In this document: piece after piece, positions 1-7,334 of the stretch | Layout: every line of letters begins with the position of its first letter | Position numbering within the stretch: position 1 is the first letter of the stretch | Assembly: GCF_014205225.1 (NCBI RefSeq) | Contig: NZ_JACHNB010000001.1 | Location: 6,119,501-6,183,500 of the forward strand | Length of the DNA stretch: 64,000 nt | Source: Actinoplanes octamycinicus | GTDB lineage: Bacteria; Actinomycetota; Actinomycetes; Mycobacteriales; Micromonosporaceae | Direction of reading: 5' to 3' | Position numbers and translations under genes: made by a program | The notes under the pieces: model-generated | Told to the model about the DNA's origin: nothing | Databases searched by the model: none | What the model saw: only the letters and a program-made list of their open reading frames with translations

Positions 1-2
1 CG

Positions 3-722
3 GCGGCCGTCCTGGGCCGGATGTACGACGCGATCGAGTTCCGCGGCAGCGCCCAGACCGACGTCGAGGAACTCGCCGCGCACGCCGGTGTGCCGGTCTA
101 CAACGGGCTGACCAACGAGTGGCATCCGACCCAGATGCTGGCCGACTTCCTGACCATGCACGAGGCGAGCAACAAACCCTACGACGCTCTGACGTACGCC
201 TACCTCGGCGACTGCCGGTTCAACATGGGTCGCTCCCTGCTGGTCATGGGTGCCCTGATGGGCAGCGACGTCCGGCTCGCCGGCCCGGCCGACCTGCATC
301 CGCCGAAGGACGTCGTCCAACTCGCCCAGGAGATCGCCGGACGGACCGGCGCCCGGATCACCATCACCGACAATCCCGGCGAGGCGGTCGACGGCGTCGA
401 CTTCGTGCACACCGACGTCTGGGTGTCGATGGGCGAGTCCAAGGACGTCTGGACCGACCGGGTCCGGCAGCTCACGCCGTACCAGGTGAACAGCGAACTG
501 CTGGCCCGGACCGGCAACCCGGTCGCCAAGTTCATGCACTGCCTGCCGGCCTTCCACGACGCCAACACGGTGGTCGGCGCGGAGATCATGGAGCACACCG
601 GCATGACCTCCGGCCTGGAGGTCACCGGTGAGGTCTTCAACTCACCGGCCAGCATTGTCTTCGACCAGGCCGAGAACCGCCTGCACACGATCAAGGCGGT
701 CCTGGTCGCCACCCTCGGCTGA
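3..722 (+). CDS. argF: Ornithine carbamoyltransferase, C-terminal part (5' end outside window)
   Basis: The reading frame is open from the first bases, so the N-terminus (with the carbamoyl-phosphate loop) lies upstream of the window. About 239 residues remain. They contain the ornithine-binding region DVWVSMGE, the catalytic HCLP motif in MHCLPAFHD, and the usual C-terminal helix with [12 protein letters not shown]. The enzyme makes citrulline from ornithine and carbamoyl phosphate in the cytoplasm. The sequence resembles the longer E. coli ArgF/ArcB type more than the short mycobacterial ArgF, so a catabolic arcB role is possible; no arginine-pathway neighbour is visible to decide. A perfect hairpin follows the stop codon. 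Confidence 0.93.
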   Translation, partial: AAVLGRMYDAIEFRGSAQTDVEELAAHAGVPVYNGLTNEWHPTQMLADFLTMHEASNKPYDALTYAYLGDCRFNMGRSLLVMGALMGSDVRLAGPADLHPPKDVVQLAQEIAGRTGARITITDNPGEAVDGVDFVHTDVWVSMGESKDVWTDRVRQLTPYQVNSELLARTGNPVAKFMHCLPAFHDANTVVGAEIMEHTGMTSGLEVTGEVFNSPASIVFDQAENRLHTIKAVLVATLG

Positions 723-734
723 CCCGTCCCCGGG

Positions 735-764
735 TGACCGGCTCGGCCCCGGCCGAGCCGGTCA
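735..764 (+). terminator. Perfect 14-bp stem hairpin after the carbamoyltransferase gene
   Basis: Arms TGACCGGCTCGGCC and GGCCGAGCCGGTCA are fully complementary around a 2-nt loop and begin 13 nt after the stop codon. There is no T-tract, which is common for actinobacterial terminators. Confidence 0.7.
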
Positions 765-824
765 TGCTGGTGGCGGTAGCGTGCCGGCGTATCCTTCGCC
801 ACCGGAAGCGGTGGAGGAGCGGTC

Positions 825-935
825 CTGAGCGAACCACCGGAGCTGTTCCACGTCAGCGATCAAGGACCGTTCGCTGCCCTGGGCCTGGTCATGACCGGAT
901 CCGGCCTGGTCCGCCTGTGGGGTTTCACCGCGTAG
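825..935 (+). pseudogene. Possible gene remnant starting after a strong ribosome-binding site
   Basis: A GGAGGAG ribosome-binding site at about 812 is followed at good distance only by CTG, then by a 36-codon frame reading ELFHVSDQGPF and stopping inside the opposing TetR gene. The FHVSDQGPF string looks like the beginning of a longer protein, but the following residues do not continue it. I read this tentatively as the 5' scrap of a gene whose body was lost. It could also be chance. Confidence 0.22.
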
Positions 936-1578
936 CCGCCGCGAGGGCGGCCGCGGTGCCGTCCAGGAGCGCGGTCAAACCGTGCTCGAAAGCCTCGTCG
1001 GCGTTCGCCCCGGTCTCGCGCAGGGCCACCACCAACGTCGCGTCCGGGTCGTCCAGCAGCGCGCCGAGGGCGGCGAGCGGATCCGCAGGCGGCTCGGCGG
1101 GCTCCGGCCGTGGTGACTGCTGCTGCAGCACGCTCCCGTTGATGTAGTGCGTGATCGCGGTGATCGTCCGCAGCGCCAGGGCGGGGCTGAACCCGTGCTC
1201 GACCATCGCGGCCAGCTCCTGGTCGAGACGGCGCAGCGTCTCCGGGCCGAGCCGGGCGTTCGCGACGATCCGGGCGCCGTCCCGATGGGCGAGCAGGGCG
1301 GCCCGGTAGGCGCGGGCCCGGCGCCGCAGCCAGGCCCGCCAGCCTTCCCCGGGCCGGGGCGGGCCCATGCCCGCGGACAGGACGATCGCGTCCGCGACGC
1401 CGTCCAGCAATTCCTGTTTGGTACGCACGTGCCAGTACAGCGCCGGTGACTGCACGCCCAGCTCGGCGGCGAGCCGGCGCACCGTCAGGCCGTCCAGCCC
1501 GACCTCGGTGAGCAGGCGGCGAGCCGCGTCGATCAGCACCGGCCGGCTGAGGCCGCCGCTCCGGCCACGTGTCTCCAT
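925..1578 (-). CDS. TetR/AcrR family repressor with TetR_C_1-like effector domain
   Basis: 217 residues. Residues 10-55 form a TetR helix-turn-helix (AARRLLTEVGLDGLTVRRLA, then SPALYWHVRTKQELL); the ALYWH recognition helix is typical of the TetR class whose C-terminal domain resembles tetracycline repressor. The rest is helical ligand-binding domain. The ATG at 1578 is used because upstream in-frame sequence has no repressor character. It is divergent to an alpha/beta hydrolase, and two copies of a palindrome fill the gap, so it probably represses itself and the hydrolase operon. The ligand is unknown. Confidence 0.88.
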   Translation of the reverse strand: METRGRSGGLSRPVLIDAARRLLTEVGLDGLTVRRLAAELGVQSPALYWHVRTKQELLDGVADAIVLSAGMGPPRPGEGWRAWLRRRARAYRAALLAHRDGARIVANARLGPETLRRLDQELAAMVEHGFSPALALRTITAITHYINGSVLQQQSPRPEPAEPPADPLAALGALLDDPDATLVVALRETGANADEAFEHGLTALLDGTAAALAAATR

Positions 1579-1587
1579 GCATTGACA

Positions 1588-1633
1588 CCTTAGCGGCGCT
1601 AAGGACACACTGGTCTCCTTAGCGGTGCTAAGG
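1588..1633. promoter_or_regulatory. Two tandem palindromic operators (CCTTAGC-N3-GCTAAGG)
   Basis: Copies lie at 1588-1604 and 1617-1633. Each has the same 7-bp arms around GGC or GGT, and their centres are 29 bp apart. The second ends in the hydrolase ribosome-binding site (GGGAGG). Their place between a TetR gene and its divergent neighbour makes them the likely binding sites of that repressor. Confidence 0.8.
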
Positions 1634-1641
1634 GAGGCGTG

Positions 1642-2400
1642 ATGACGACGGTCACCGAGGGCGCCGGCCCGCCGATCCTGATCCTGCACGCGGGGATGAA
1701 CGACGAGACGGCCTGGCGACGGGTCGCTGCCCGCCTGACGGCACGGTTCCTTGTCGTGCGCGTGAGGCGCCGCCGCTATCGGATGGACCTGGACCCGCCG
1801 CCGGGCCTGGCCGCGGAGACGGCCGACGCGGTGGCCGTCGCGCGGACGCTCGGCCGGCCGGCGCTCCTGGTCGGACACTCGTCCGGCGCAGTGGTGGCGC
1901 TGGAGGCCCTGCTGGCCGGGCCGGACGCCTTCGCCGGCGCGATCCTCTACGAGCCGCCCGTGGTCGTCGGCGCGCCGCTCGGTGGCGACGCCACCGTCCG
2001 GGCCCGCGCCGCCCTGGCGAGCGGCCACCGCCGGCGTGCGATTCAGATCTTCCTGCGTGACGTCGTCGGACTGCCCCGCCTGCCGGCCTGGCTGTCCGCG
2101 GTGCTGGTCGCCGCGGTGCCGCGCTGGCGGCGGCTGATCCCGCGCCAGCTCGACGACAACGCCGCCATCGACGCGCTCGGCGACCGGCGCGCCGCGTACG
2201 CCGCCATCCGGTGTCCGGTGCTGCTGCTCGGCGGCGAGCGCAGTCCGCGGCACCTGGCCGAGCGGCTGTCCGCGCTGGCCGCGGTCATCCCCGGGGCGGA
2301 GCGGGTGACCCTGCCCGGCCAGGGGCACGGCGCCAACCTGCGGGCACCGGCCCGGGTCGCGGGTGTGGTGGCGGCCTTCGCCGACCGGGTGTTCGCCTGA
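1642..2400 (+). CDS. Alpha/beta-fold hydrolase
   Basis: 252 residues with the alpha/beta-hydrolase order: an early ILILHAG strand, the nucleophile elbow GHSSGA (Ser about residue 78), a late strand VLLLGGERS with the acid region, and catalytic His in GQGHGANL near the C-terminus. ATG 1642 is preferred to GTG 1639 because the GGGAGG site would be too close to the latter. No signal peptide, so cytoplasmic; the substrate cannot be deduced. It heads a run with a small membrane protein and a glycosyltransferase and is probably controlled by the divergent TetR repressor. Confidence 0.85.
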   Translation: MTTVTEGAGPPILILHAGMNDETAWRRVAARLTARFLVVRVRRRRYRMDLDPPPGLAAETADAVAVARTLGRPALLVGHSSGAVVALEALLAGPDAFAGAILYEPPVVVGAPLGGDATVRARAALASGHRRRAIQIFLRDVVGLPRLPAWLSAVLVAAVPRWRRLIPRQLDDNAAIDALGDRRAAYAAIRCPVLLLGGERSPRHLAERLSALAAVIPGAERVTLPGQGHGANLRAPARVAGVVAAFADRVFA

Positions 2401-2417
2401 CCGGGAAGGAGGCGGGA

Positions 2418-2762
2418 ATGCGGAGCCGATGGTTCGTCGCGGCCCTGCTGCTGACCGCGGTCACCGCTTTTGCCCTGCTGCTGCTTCCGACGGTGGCCGT
2501 GCACCGGAGCGGGTCTACGGACCGGGTGGTGAGCCTTGGGGCGGACCAGCCCGCTGTCGCTCCTGTGCTGGCCGCACCGGTGCTGCTGTGTGCCCTGCCG
2601 CTGCTGGTGCCTCGCCGTTGTCGTCGTGGCGCGGCCTGGGCGGGCGTCACGGCGCTGACCATTGTCGTGCTTCTCGGCCTGCTCTCGGTCGGACTGTTCT
2701 TTGTGCCCGGTGCGATCCTGATGGCGATCGGAGCCGTCCGGCTCGACGACTCGGACTCCTGA
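2418..2762 (+). CDS. Small membrane protein, about three transmembrane segments
   Basis: 114 residues. Hydrophobic stretches lie at about residues 7-26 (AALLLTAVTAFALLLL), 47-64 and 73-97 (TALTIVVLLGLLSVGLFFV), with an Arg-rich cytoplasmic turn (RRCRRG) between the last two. It starts 17 nt after the hydrolase, behind GGAAGGAGG, and its stop overlaps the ribosome-binding site of the glycosyltransferase, so the three genes look co-transcribed. No family recognised. Confidence 0.7.
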   Translation: MRSRWFVAALLLTAVTAFALLLLPTVAVHRSGSTDRVVSLGADQPAVAPVLAAPVLLCALPLLVPRRCRRGAAWAGVTALTIVVLLGLLSVGLFFVPGAILMAIGAVRLDDSDS

Positions 2763-2770
2763 GGAGAACC

Positions 2771-3856
2771 ATGCGTATCGTCTTCGTCGCGGCGCCACTG
2801 CAAGGGCATCTGCTGCCGCTGGTTCCGCTCGCGGCGGCCTGCCGCGACGCCGGGCACGACGTGGTCCTGGCCGGCGGCGGCTTCCCCGGCGACGTGCTCG
2901 GTCTGCGGACCGCCGACATCGGCGCCCGGTTCCATCTGCAGCGGAGCGCCCTGCGGGTGGCCCTGCGCCGGCCCGGCCTGGCCCGCGCCGAGCTGCGCGG
3001 CACCGCCGGCCAGGAGATGGTCGGTGAGCTGTTCGGCCGCGCCAACCAGGCGCTGATCGACCCGCTGCTGGCGCTCGCGCGGCGCGAACGACCCGATCTG
3101 ATCGTCTACGAGTCGCTGAGCGAGGCGGGCGCCGTGGTCGCCGCCCGGCTCGGCGTTCCCTCGGTCCTGCAGGAGGCTTCGCTGTGGCCGGCCACCGAGC
3201 TCTTCCGGGCGGTGGCCGGGAGCCGGGCGATGAGAGGGCAGGACGTCCCGGCCCCGGCCCTGACCATCGCCACGACGCCGCCCAGCCTGCGCGGCGCCCC
3301 CGCGGCGGACGAGTTCAGCATGCGGCCGGTTCCGTTCTCCGGTGGCGGCGCCGTCCCGGACTGGCTGCTCAGCGCCGGCGACCGGCCCCGCGTGGTGGTC
3401 AGCCGCAGCACCCTCACCGGTCCGAACAGCGGCGACCCCGGCCCCGCCGTGATCGCCGCGGCGGCCCAGGTGGACGCCGAGTTCGTGCTGGTCCGGCCGG
3501 CGGTCACCGGACACCTGCCGGCGAACGTGCGGACGGTCGACCGGGTGCCGCTCGACCGGGTGCTGCCGTTCGCCGCCGCGTTCGTCCACCACGGCGGCGC
3601 CGGCAGCGTGCTGGGCGGCCTGGCCGTGGGCGTGCCGCAGCTGGCCACGCCCGGCGCGGGCGACCGGCGCTACAACGCCGGACTGCTGGCGCGCCGCGGC
3701 GCCGGCCTGGCCGTCGAGGCGAAGGCGATCGGCGCGGCCGACCTGACCACGCTGCTCACCGACGGCGCGCTGCGGACCGCGGCTAAGGAGGTCGCCGCGG
3801 AGATCGCCGCGATGCCGGCCCCGGCCACCGTGGTGCCCGCGCTCGAAAAGCTCTAG
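2771..3856 (+). CDS. Glycosyltransferase, UGT/MGT type (GT1 family)
   Basis: 361 residues with a GT-B fold. The N-terminus FVAAPLQGHLLPLVPLA carries the glycine-histidine loop typical of macrolide and antibiotic glycosyltransferases, and the C-terminal half has the donor-binding signature HHGGAGSVLGGLAVGVPQ (around residue 277). Such enzymes move a sugar from an NDP-sugar to a small hydrophobic acceptor and often act in natural-product tailoring or antibiotic inactivation. It is the third gene of the hydrolase operon, which suggests conjugation of the compound sensed by the TetR repressor; that is inference. Its TAG stop shares the sequence CTAG with the stop of the convergent FkbM gene. Confidence 0.9.
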   Translation: MRIVFVAAPLQGHLLPLVPLAAACRDAGHDVVLAGGGFPGDVLGLRTADIGARFHLQRSALRVALRRPGLARAELRGTAGQEMVGELFGRANQALIDPLLALARRERPDLIVYESLSEAGAVVAARLGVPSVLQEASLWPATELFRAVAGSRAMRGQDVPAPALTIATTPPSLRGAPAADEFSMRPVPFSGGGAVPDWLLSAGDRPRVVVSRSTLTGPNSGDPGPAVIAAAAQVDAEFVLVRPAVTGHLPANVRTVDRVPLDRVLPFAAAFVHHGGAGSVLGGLAVGVPQLATPGAGDRRYNAGLLARRGAGLAVEAKAIGAADLTTLLTDGALRTAAKEVAAEIAAMPAPATVVPALEKL

Positions 3857-4569
3857 GACGAGCGGAACAGGTAGTTGTTGGTGTGGGGGCAGACCCGCTC
3901 GGCCGGCACCCACCCCCGCTGCCACGTGTACATCGTGTAACCCCGCGCCGTCAGCCAGGCGACGACGTCACCGGGGGAGTGGTCGTAACGGGCCGTGTGC
4001 CGTTCCTCGATCTCGATGAACATCGCCGGCCGGAACCGCTCCACCGTCCGCGCCGCCCCGTGCAGCACGTGCAGTTCACCGCCCTCCACATCGATCTTCA
4101 CGAAGTCCAGCCGCTCCAGCCCCGCCTCCGCGACCAGCGCGTCCACCGTGCTGACCTCGACGACCACGTCCTCGTGCCGGACGAACTCCGCGGTGGAGCC
4201 CAGCCCCCGGCTCTCCCGGCCGAGGAACGACCTGCTGGTCGCCGGCCCGCTCGCGGTGTAGGGCACCCGCATCGCGGCCCGCCCCGGCTGCGCGCCGAGC
4301 GCCACCGCGTGATGCCGGACGTTGCCGCGCCGCCGCGCGCCGAGCACCCGCGACCAGAACGGGTGCCCGAAGCTCAACGGCTCCACGCTGTGCACCAGCC
4401 CGGCCGGTCCGACCAGGTCGGACAGCGTCCGGCTGTAGAGGCCGGCCGCCGATCCGACGTCCAGGCACACGTCGCCGGGCCGGACCAGCCCGCCGATCGT
4501 GTGCAGCTCGTTGTCCAGGTAGCGGGTGTGCCGCGACAGGGTGTTCGCCACCGCGTTGAGGATCGTCAC
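3853..4569 (-). CDS. FkbM family SAM-dependent methyltransferase
   Basis: 238 residues, GTG start. The SAM-binding motif is DVCLDVGSAAGLYS (residues 33-46), followed by the FkbM hallmark FVKIDVEGGELHVLHGA (about 156-172) and a late FIEIEERH. FkbM enzymes O-methylate sugars, polyketides or lipids; the acceptor here is not evident. It lies 49 nt downstream of a two-component pair on the same strand and may be its last gene. Its stop overlaps the convergent glycosyltransferase stop. Confidence 0.9.
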   Translation of the reverse strand: MTILNAVANTLSRHTRYLDNELHTIGGLVRPGDVCLDVGSAAGLYSRTLSDLVGPAGLVHSVEPLSFGHPFWSRVLGARRRGNVRHHAVALGAQPGRAAMRVPYTASGPATSRSFLGRESRGLGSTAEFVRHEDVVVEVSTVDALVAEAGLERLDFVKIDVEGGELHVLHGAARTVERFRPAMFIEIEERHTARYDHSPGDVVAWLTARGYTMYTWQRGWVPAERVCPHTNNYLFRSS

Positions 4570-4618
4570 GGGACCCGAAGGTAGGCGGTGGCCACGGTCC
4601 GCGAATCGGCCCGCGGAA

Positions 4619-5278
4619 CTAAGCCCCCGGGCTTACCAACCCCATCTCGTACGCGATGATCACCAGCTGGACGCGGTCCCGGGCGTCCAGTTTGGTGAAC
4701 AGCCGGGCCAGGTGCGCCTTCGCGGTGGCCGGGCTGATGTGCAGGTCAGTGGCGATCTCGGCGTTCGACCGGCCGAGCCCGACCAGGGTCAGCACCTCCC
4801 GCTCCCGCTCGGTGATCCCGTCCGACGAGCGATAGACCGGCGCGGGCACCGCGGGCCGCCCGGCGAACTGGGCGATCAGCCGCCGGGTCACGCTCGGCGC
4901 GATCAGCGCGTCGCCGCCCGCGACCACCCGGACCGCGTTCAGGATGTCGTCCAGCGCCATGTCCTTGACCAGGAAACCGCTGGCCCCGGCGCGCAGCGCG
5001 GCGTACACGTACTCGTCGTCGTCGAACGTGGTCAGCATCAGCACCTTGGCCGGGTCGGTGCCGCCGAGGATGTGCCGGGTGGCCTCGATGCCGTCCATGA
5101 CCGGCATCCGGATGTCCATCACCACCACGTCCGGCCGGTGCTCGCGGGCCAGCCGGACCGCCTCGGCGCCGTTGCCGGCCTCGTCGACCACGGTCAGGTC
5201 CTCGGCGTCGTTGATCAACACCCGTAGTCCGTTACGGATCAGTGGCTGGTCGTCCACCAGCAGCACCCGGACGCTCAC
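4619..5278 (-). CDS. NarL/FixJ-family response regulator (DesR-like)
   Basis: 219 residues. Receiver domain at 1-120 with acidic pocket DD at 9-10, phospho-acceptor Asp in VVMDIRMPVMDG (about 54) and Lys in LVKDM; LuxR-type helix-turn-helix at about 150-215 (LTEREREVLTLVGLG in outline, then SNAEIATDLHIS). It acts as a DNA-binding output in the cytoplasm. Its start overlaps the kinase stop by 4 nt (ATGA), so kinase and regulator are translationally coupled. The target is unknown; the FkbM gene immediately downstream is a candidate. Confidence 0.94.
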   Translation of the reverse strand: MSVRVLLVDDQPLIRNGLRVLINDAEDLTVVDEAGNGAEAVRLAREHRPDVVVMDIRMPVMDGIEATRHILGGTDPAKVLMLTTFDDDEYVYAALRAGASGFLVKDMALDDILNAVRVVAGGDALIAPSVTRRLIAQFAGRPAVPAPVYRSSDGITEREREVLTLVGLGRSNAEIATDLHISPATAKAHLARLFTKLDARDRVQLVIIAYEMGLVSPGA

Positions 5279-6432
5279 GAGCCCTCGCCCGGCAGCGGGA
5301 TGCGGGCGTGCACCCGGAAGCCGCCGGACGTGCCCCGACCGGCGCTGAAGTCGCCGCCGAGCAGGCTGACCCGCTCGCGCATCCCGGAGATCCCGAATCC
5401 GTGGTCGCTGCTGCCGGCGCCGCCGCGCCCGCCGTCGATCACCTCGATGGTCAGCTCCCGATCATCCTGTTCGATCACCACGTCGCATCGGTCGGTGCCG
5501 GCGTGCCGGATCACGTTGGTCATCGCCTCCTGGACGATACGGAACGCGGACAGATCGATGTCCGGCGGCAGCGGCGCCTGCGCGCCGCTGCGCAGCAGGG
5601 AGACCGTCAAACCCGCCTTTCCGGTACGGGTGATCAGGTCCTCCAGGTCGCCCAGTCCGGGCGCCGGATCCCGGACCGCCGGACCGGTCTCGAGGTCGTT
5701 GCGCCGCAGCGTGCCGAGCATCCGGCGGAGCGCGGCCGCGGTGTCCCGGCTGGTCTCCTCGATGACGGCGAGCGCGTTGCGGGCCTCGTCCGGCTGGGTG
5801 CCGATCACCCGGCGGCCCATCCCGGCCTGCACCGCGATCACCCCGATGCTGTGCGCGATCATGTCGTGCAGCTCGCGGGCGATCCGCAGCCGCTCGGCCT
5901 GCACCGCGCGCACCTCGGCCTCGACCCGCTGCGCCACCGCGAACTGGCGCCGCTGCCGGACCGAGTTGCCGATCAGCCACGCCGTGGCCAGCGCCAGGAG
6001 CTGGATGGTCCAGACGACGGTCAGGTCGATCGGGTTGTCGACCGCGGCGAGCGTCATCTGCACGGCGAGGGTCACCAGCGCCGCCGGGATCGAGCGCCGG
6101 CGCGGCGTCGAGGCGGCCACGTTGCCCACCATGATGTCGGCCAGGACCAGCAGCGGGATCAGCATGGCCCGGCCGGCGAACATGTGGTGCACGGTCGGCA
6201 CGAAGACCGCCCCGCTGATCAGCACCACGGCCAGTGCCGCCGTCGCGTGCCGGCGCATCAACCCGACCGGCAGGGCCAGCGTCACGACGAGCGCGCCGAC
6301 CCACAGCGCACTGGCCGTGAACGGCATGAGCGCTACCAGCAGCAGGGCGAGCGGGAAGAGCAGCGCGAGACCCCAGCGGGACAGGCCGTTAACCATGGCG
6401 CTGATCGTATCGGCGCTGGTCAGCACGTACAT
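5275..6432 (-). CDS. Sensor histidine kinase, HisKA_3/DesK type
   Basis: 385 residues from the furthest start; ATG at 6396 (MVNGLSRWG) is an equally good choice since neither has a clear ribosome-binding site. About five membrane segments fill residues 18-150. The phosphorylation helix reads ERLRIARELHDMIAHSIGV with the H-D box of the DesK/NarX class, and the ATPase domain ends with the G box DHGFGISGMRERV. It would phosphorylate the adjoining NarL-type regulator. The sensed signal is probably membrane-associated because no periplasmic domain is seen. Confidence 0.93.
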   Translation of the reverse strand: MYVLTSADTISAMVNGLSRWGLALLFPLALLLVALMPFTASALWVGALVVTLALPVGLMRRHATAALAVVLISGAVFVPTVHHMFAGRAMLIPLLVLADIMVGNVAASTPRRRSIPAALVTLAVQMTLAAVDNPIDLTVVWTIQLLALATAWLIGNSVRQRRQFAVAQRVEAEVRAVQAERLRIARELHDMIAHSIGVIAVQAGMGRRVIGTQPDEARNALAVIEETSRDTAAALRRMLGTLRRNDLETGPAVRDPAPGLGDLEDLITRTGKAGLTVSLLRSGAQAPLPPDIDLSAFRIVQEAMTNVIRHAGTDRCDVVIEQDDRELTIEVIDGGRGGAGSSDHGFGISGMRERVSLLGGDFSAGRGTSGGFRVHARIPLPGEGS

Positions 6433-6530
6433 CGGCCTGCGGGCGTAAGCCCCGGGGCTACCCGCCGCTCACCGCGATGTGATCCACGAGCCGATGTGGG
6501 TCTATGTCTGCGGCCAGCAGATTGGCGGCC

Positions 6531-7334
6531 ATGAAGAAGAACGTCGTGCTCGCCGTCCTCGCCATGATCGTGACGCCGTCGGCGAGCACCCTGCTCGCGC
6601 CCCCGGCGACCGCACCACCCGCCTCGATCACCCGGCCGCCCGGGCAGTACCTGCTGTTCGACCCGGCTGGCCAGGGCCGGGTCGCGCAGGTCTTCGGCGA
6701 CCTGGACACCGCGCGGCGGATCGCGGTCCTGGTGCCCGGCATGTCGAACCGGCTGGCGAACTTCTGGCGCGGCGTCGGCGGCAGGAACTATCGGTCTCCG
6801 GCGACCCAGGCGGCGAACCTGCGGCAGGCGATGGGCCCCGGCGAGCACGCGGTGATCGCCTGGCTCGGCTACGACACCCCGCAGACCATGCGGCAGGCCG
6901 GCCGCCAGGAGCTGGCCGCGACCGGCGCCGACAACCTGGTCGCGTTCGTCGGCGAGCTGGCCGCCGCCCACCCGAACGCCACGATCACGCTGCTCGGGCA
7001 CAGCTACGGCTCCACGGTGATCGGCCTGGCCGCGTCCCGGCTGCCGGCCCGGGTCACCGACATCGCCGTCTTCGGCAGCCCGGGGATGGGCGTCGACCGC
7101 GTCGCCGAGCTGGGCACCAGCGCCCGGGTCTGGGCCGGGCAGAGCGCGGGGGACTGGGTCCGCTGGGTGCCCGGGATCCGCTGGTTCGGCATCGGGCACG
7201 GCACCAAACCGGCCGACCCCGCCTTCGGCGCGCGGCTCTTCGCCACCGCCGACGTCGACGACCACGACCACTACCTGGCGCCGGGCACCGACTCGCTCGC
7301 CGCGCTGGCCCGGATCGCCGGAGGGACCCCATGA
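6531..7334 (+). CDS. Secreted alpha/beta hydrolase, DUF1023 type
   Basis: 267 residues from ATG 6531, chosen because it gives a signal peptide (MKKNVVLAVLAMIVTPSAS); ATG 6504 adds nine residues. Motifs include VLVPGMSNRL, WLGYDTP, the nucleophile elbow LLGHSYGSTV (Ser about 161) and VFGSPGMG, all typical of the DUF1023 hydrolases common in actinobacteria. The late DDHDHYL stretch is a candidate for the catalytic His. Extracytoplasmic; substrate unknown. Its stop overlaps the start of the acyltransferase gene by 4 nt. Confidence 0.85.
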   Translation: MKKNVVLAVLAMIVTPSASTLLAPPATAPPASITRPPGQYLLFDPAGQGRVAQVFGDLDTARRIAVLVPGMSNRLANFWRGVGGRNYRSPATQAANLRQAMGPGEHAVIAWLGYDTPQTMRQAGRQELAATGADNLVAFVGELAAAHPNATITLLGHSYGSTVIGLAASRLPARVTDIAVFGSPGMGVDRVAELGTSARVWAGQSAGDWVRWVPGIRWFGIGHGTKPADPAFGARLFATADVDDHDHYLAPGTDSLAALARIAGGTP

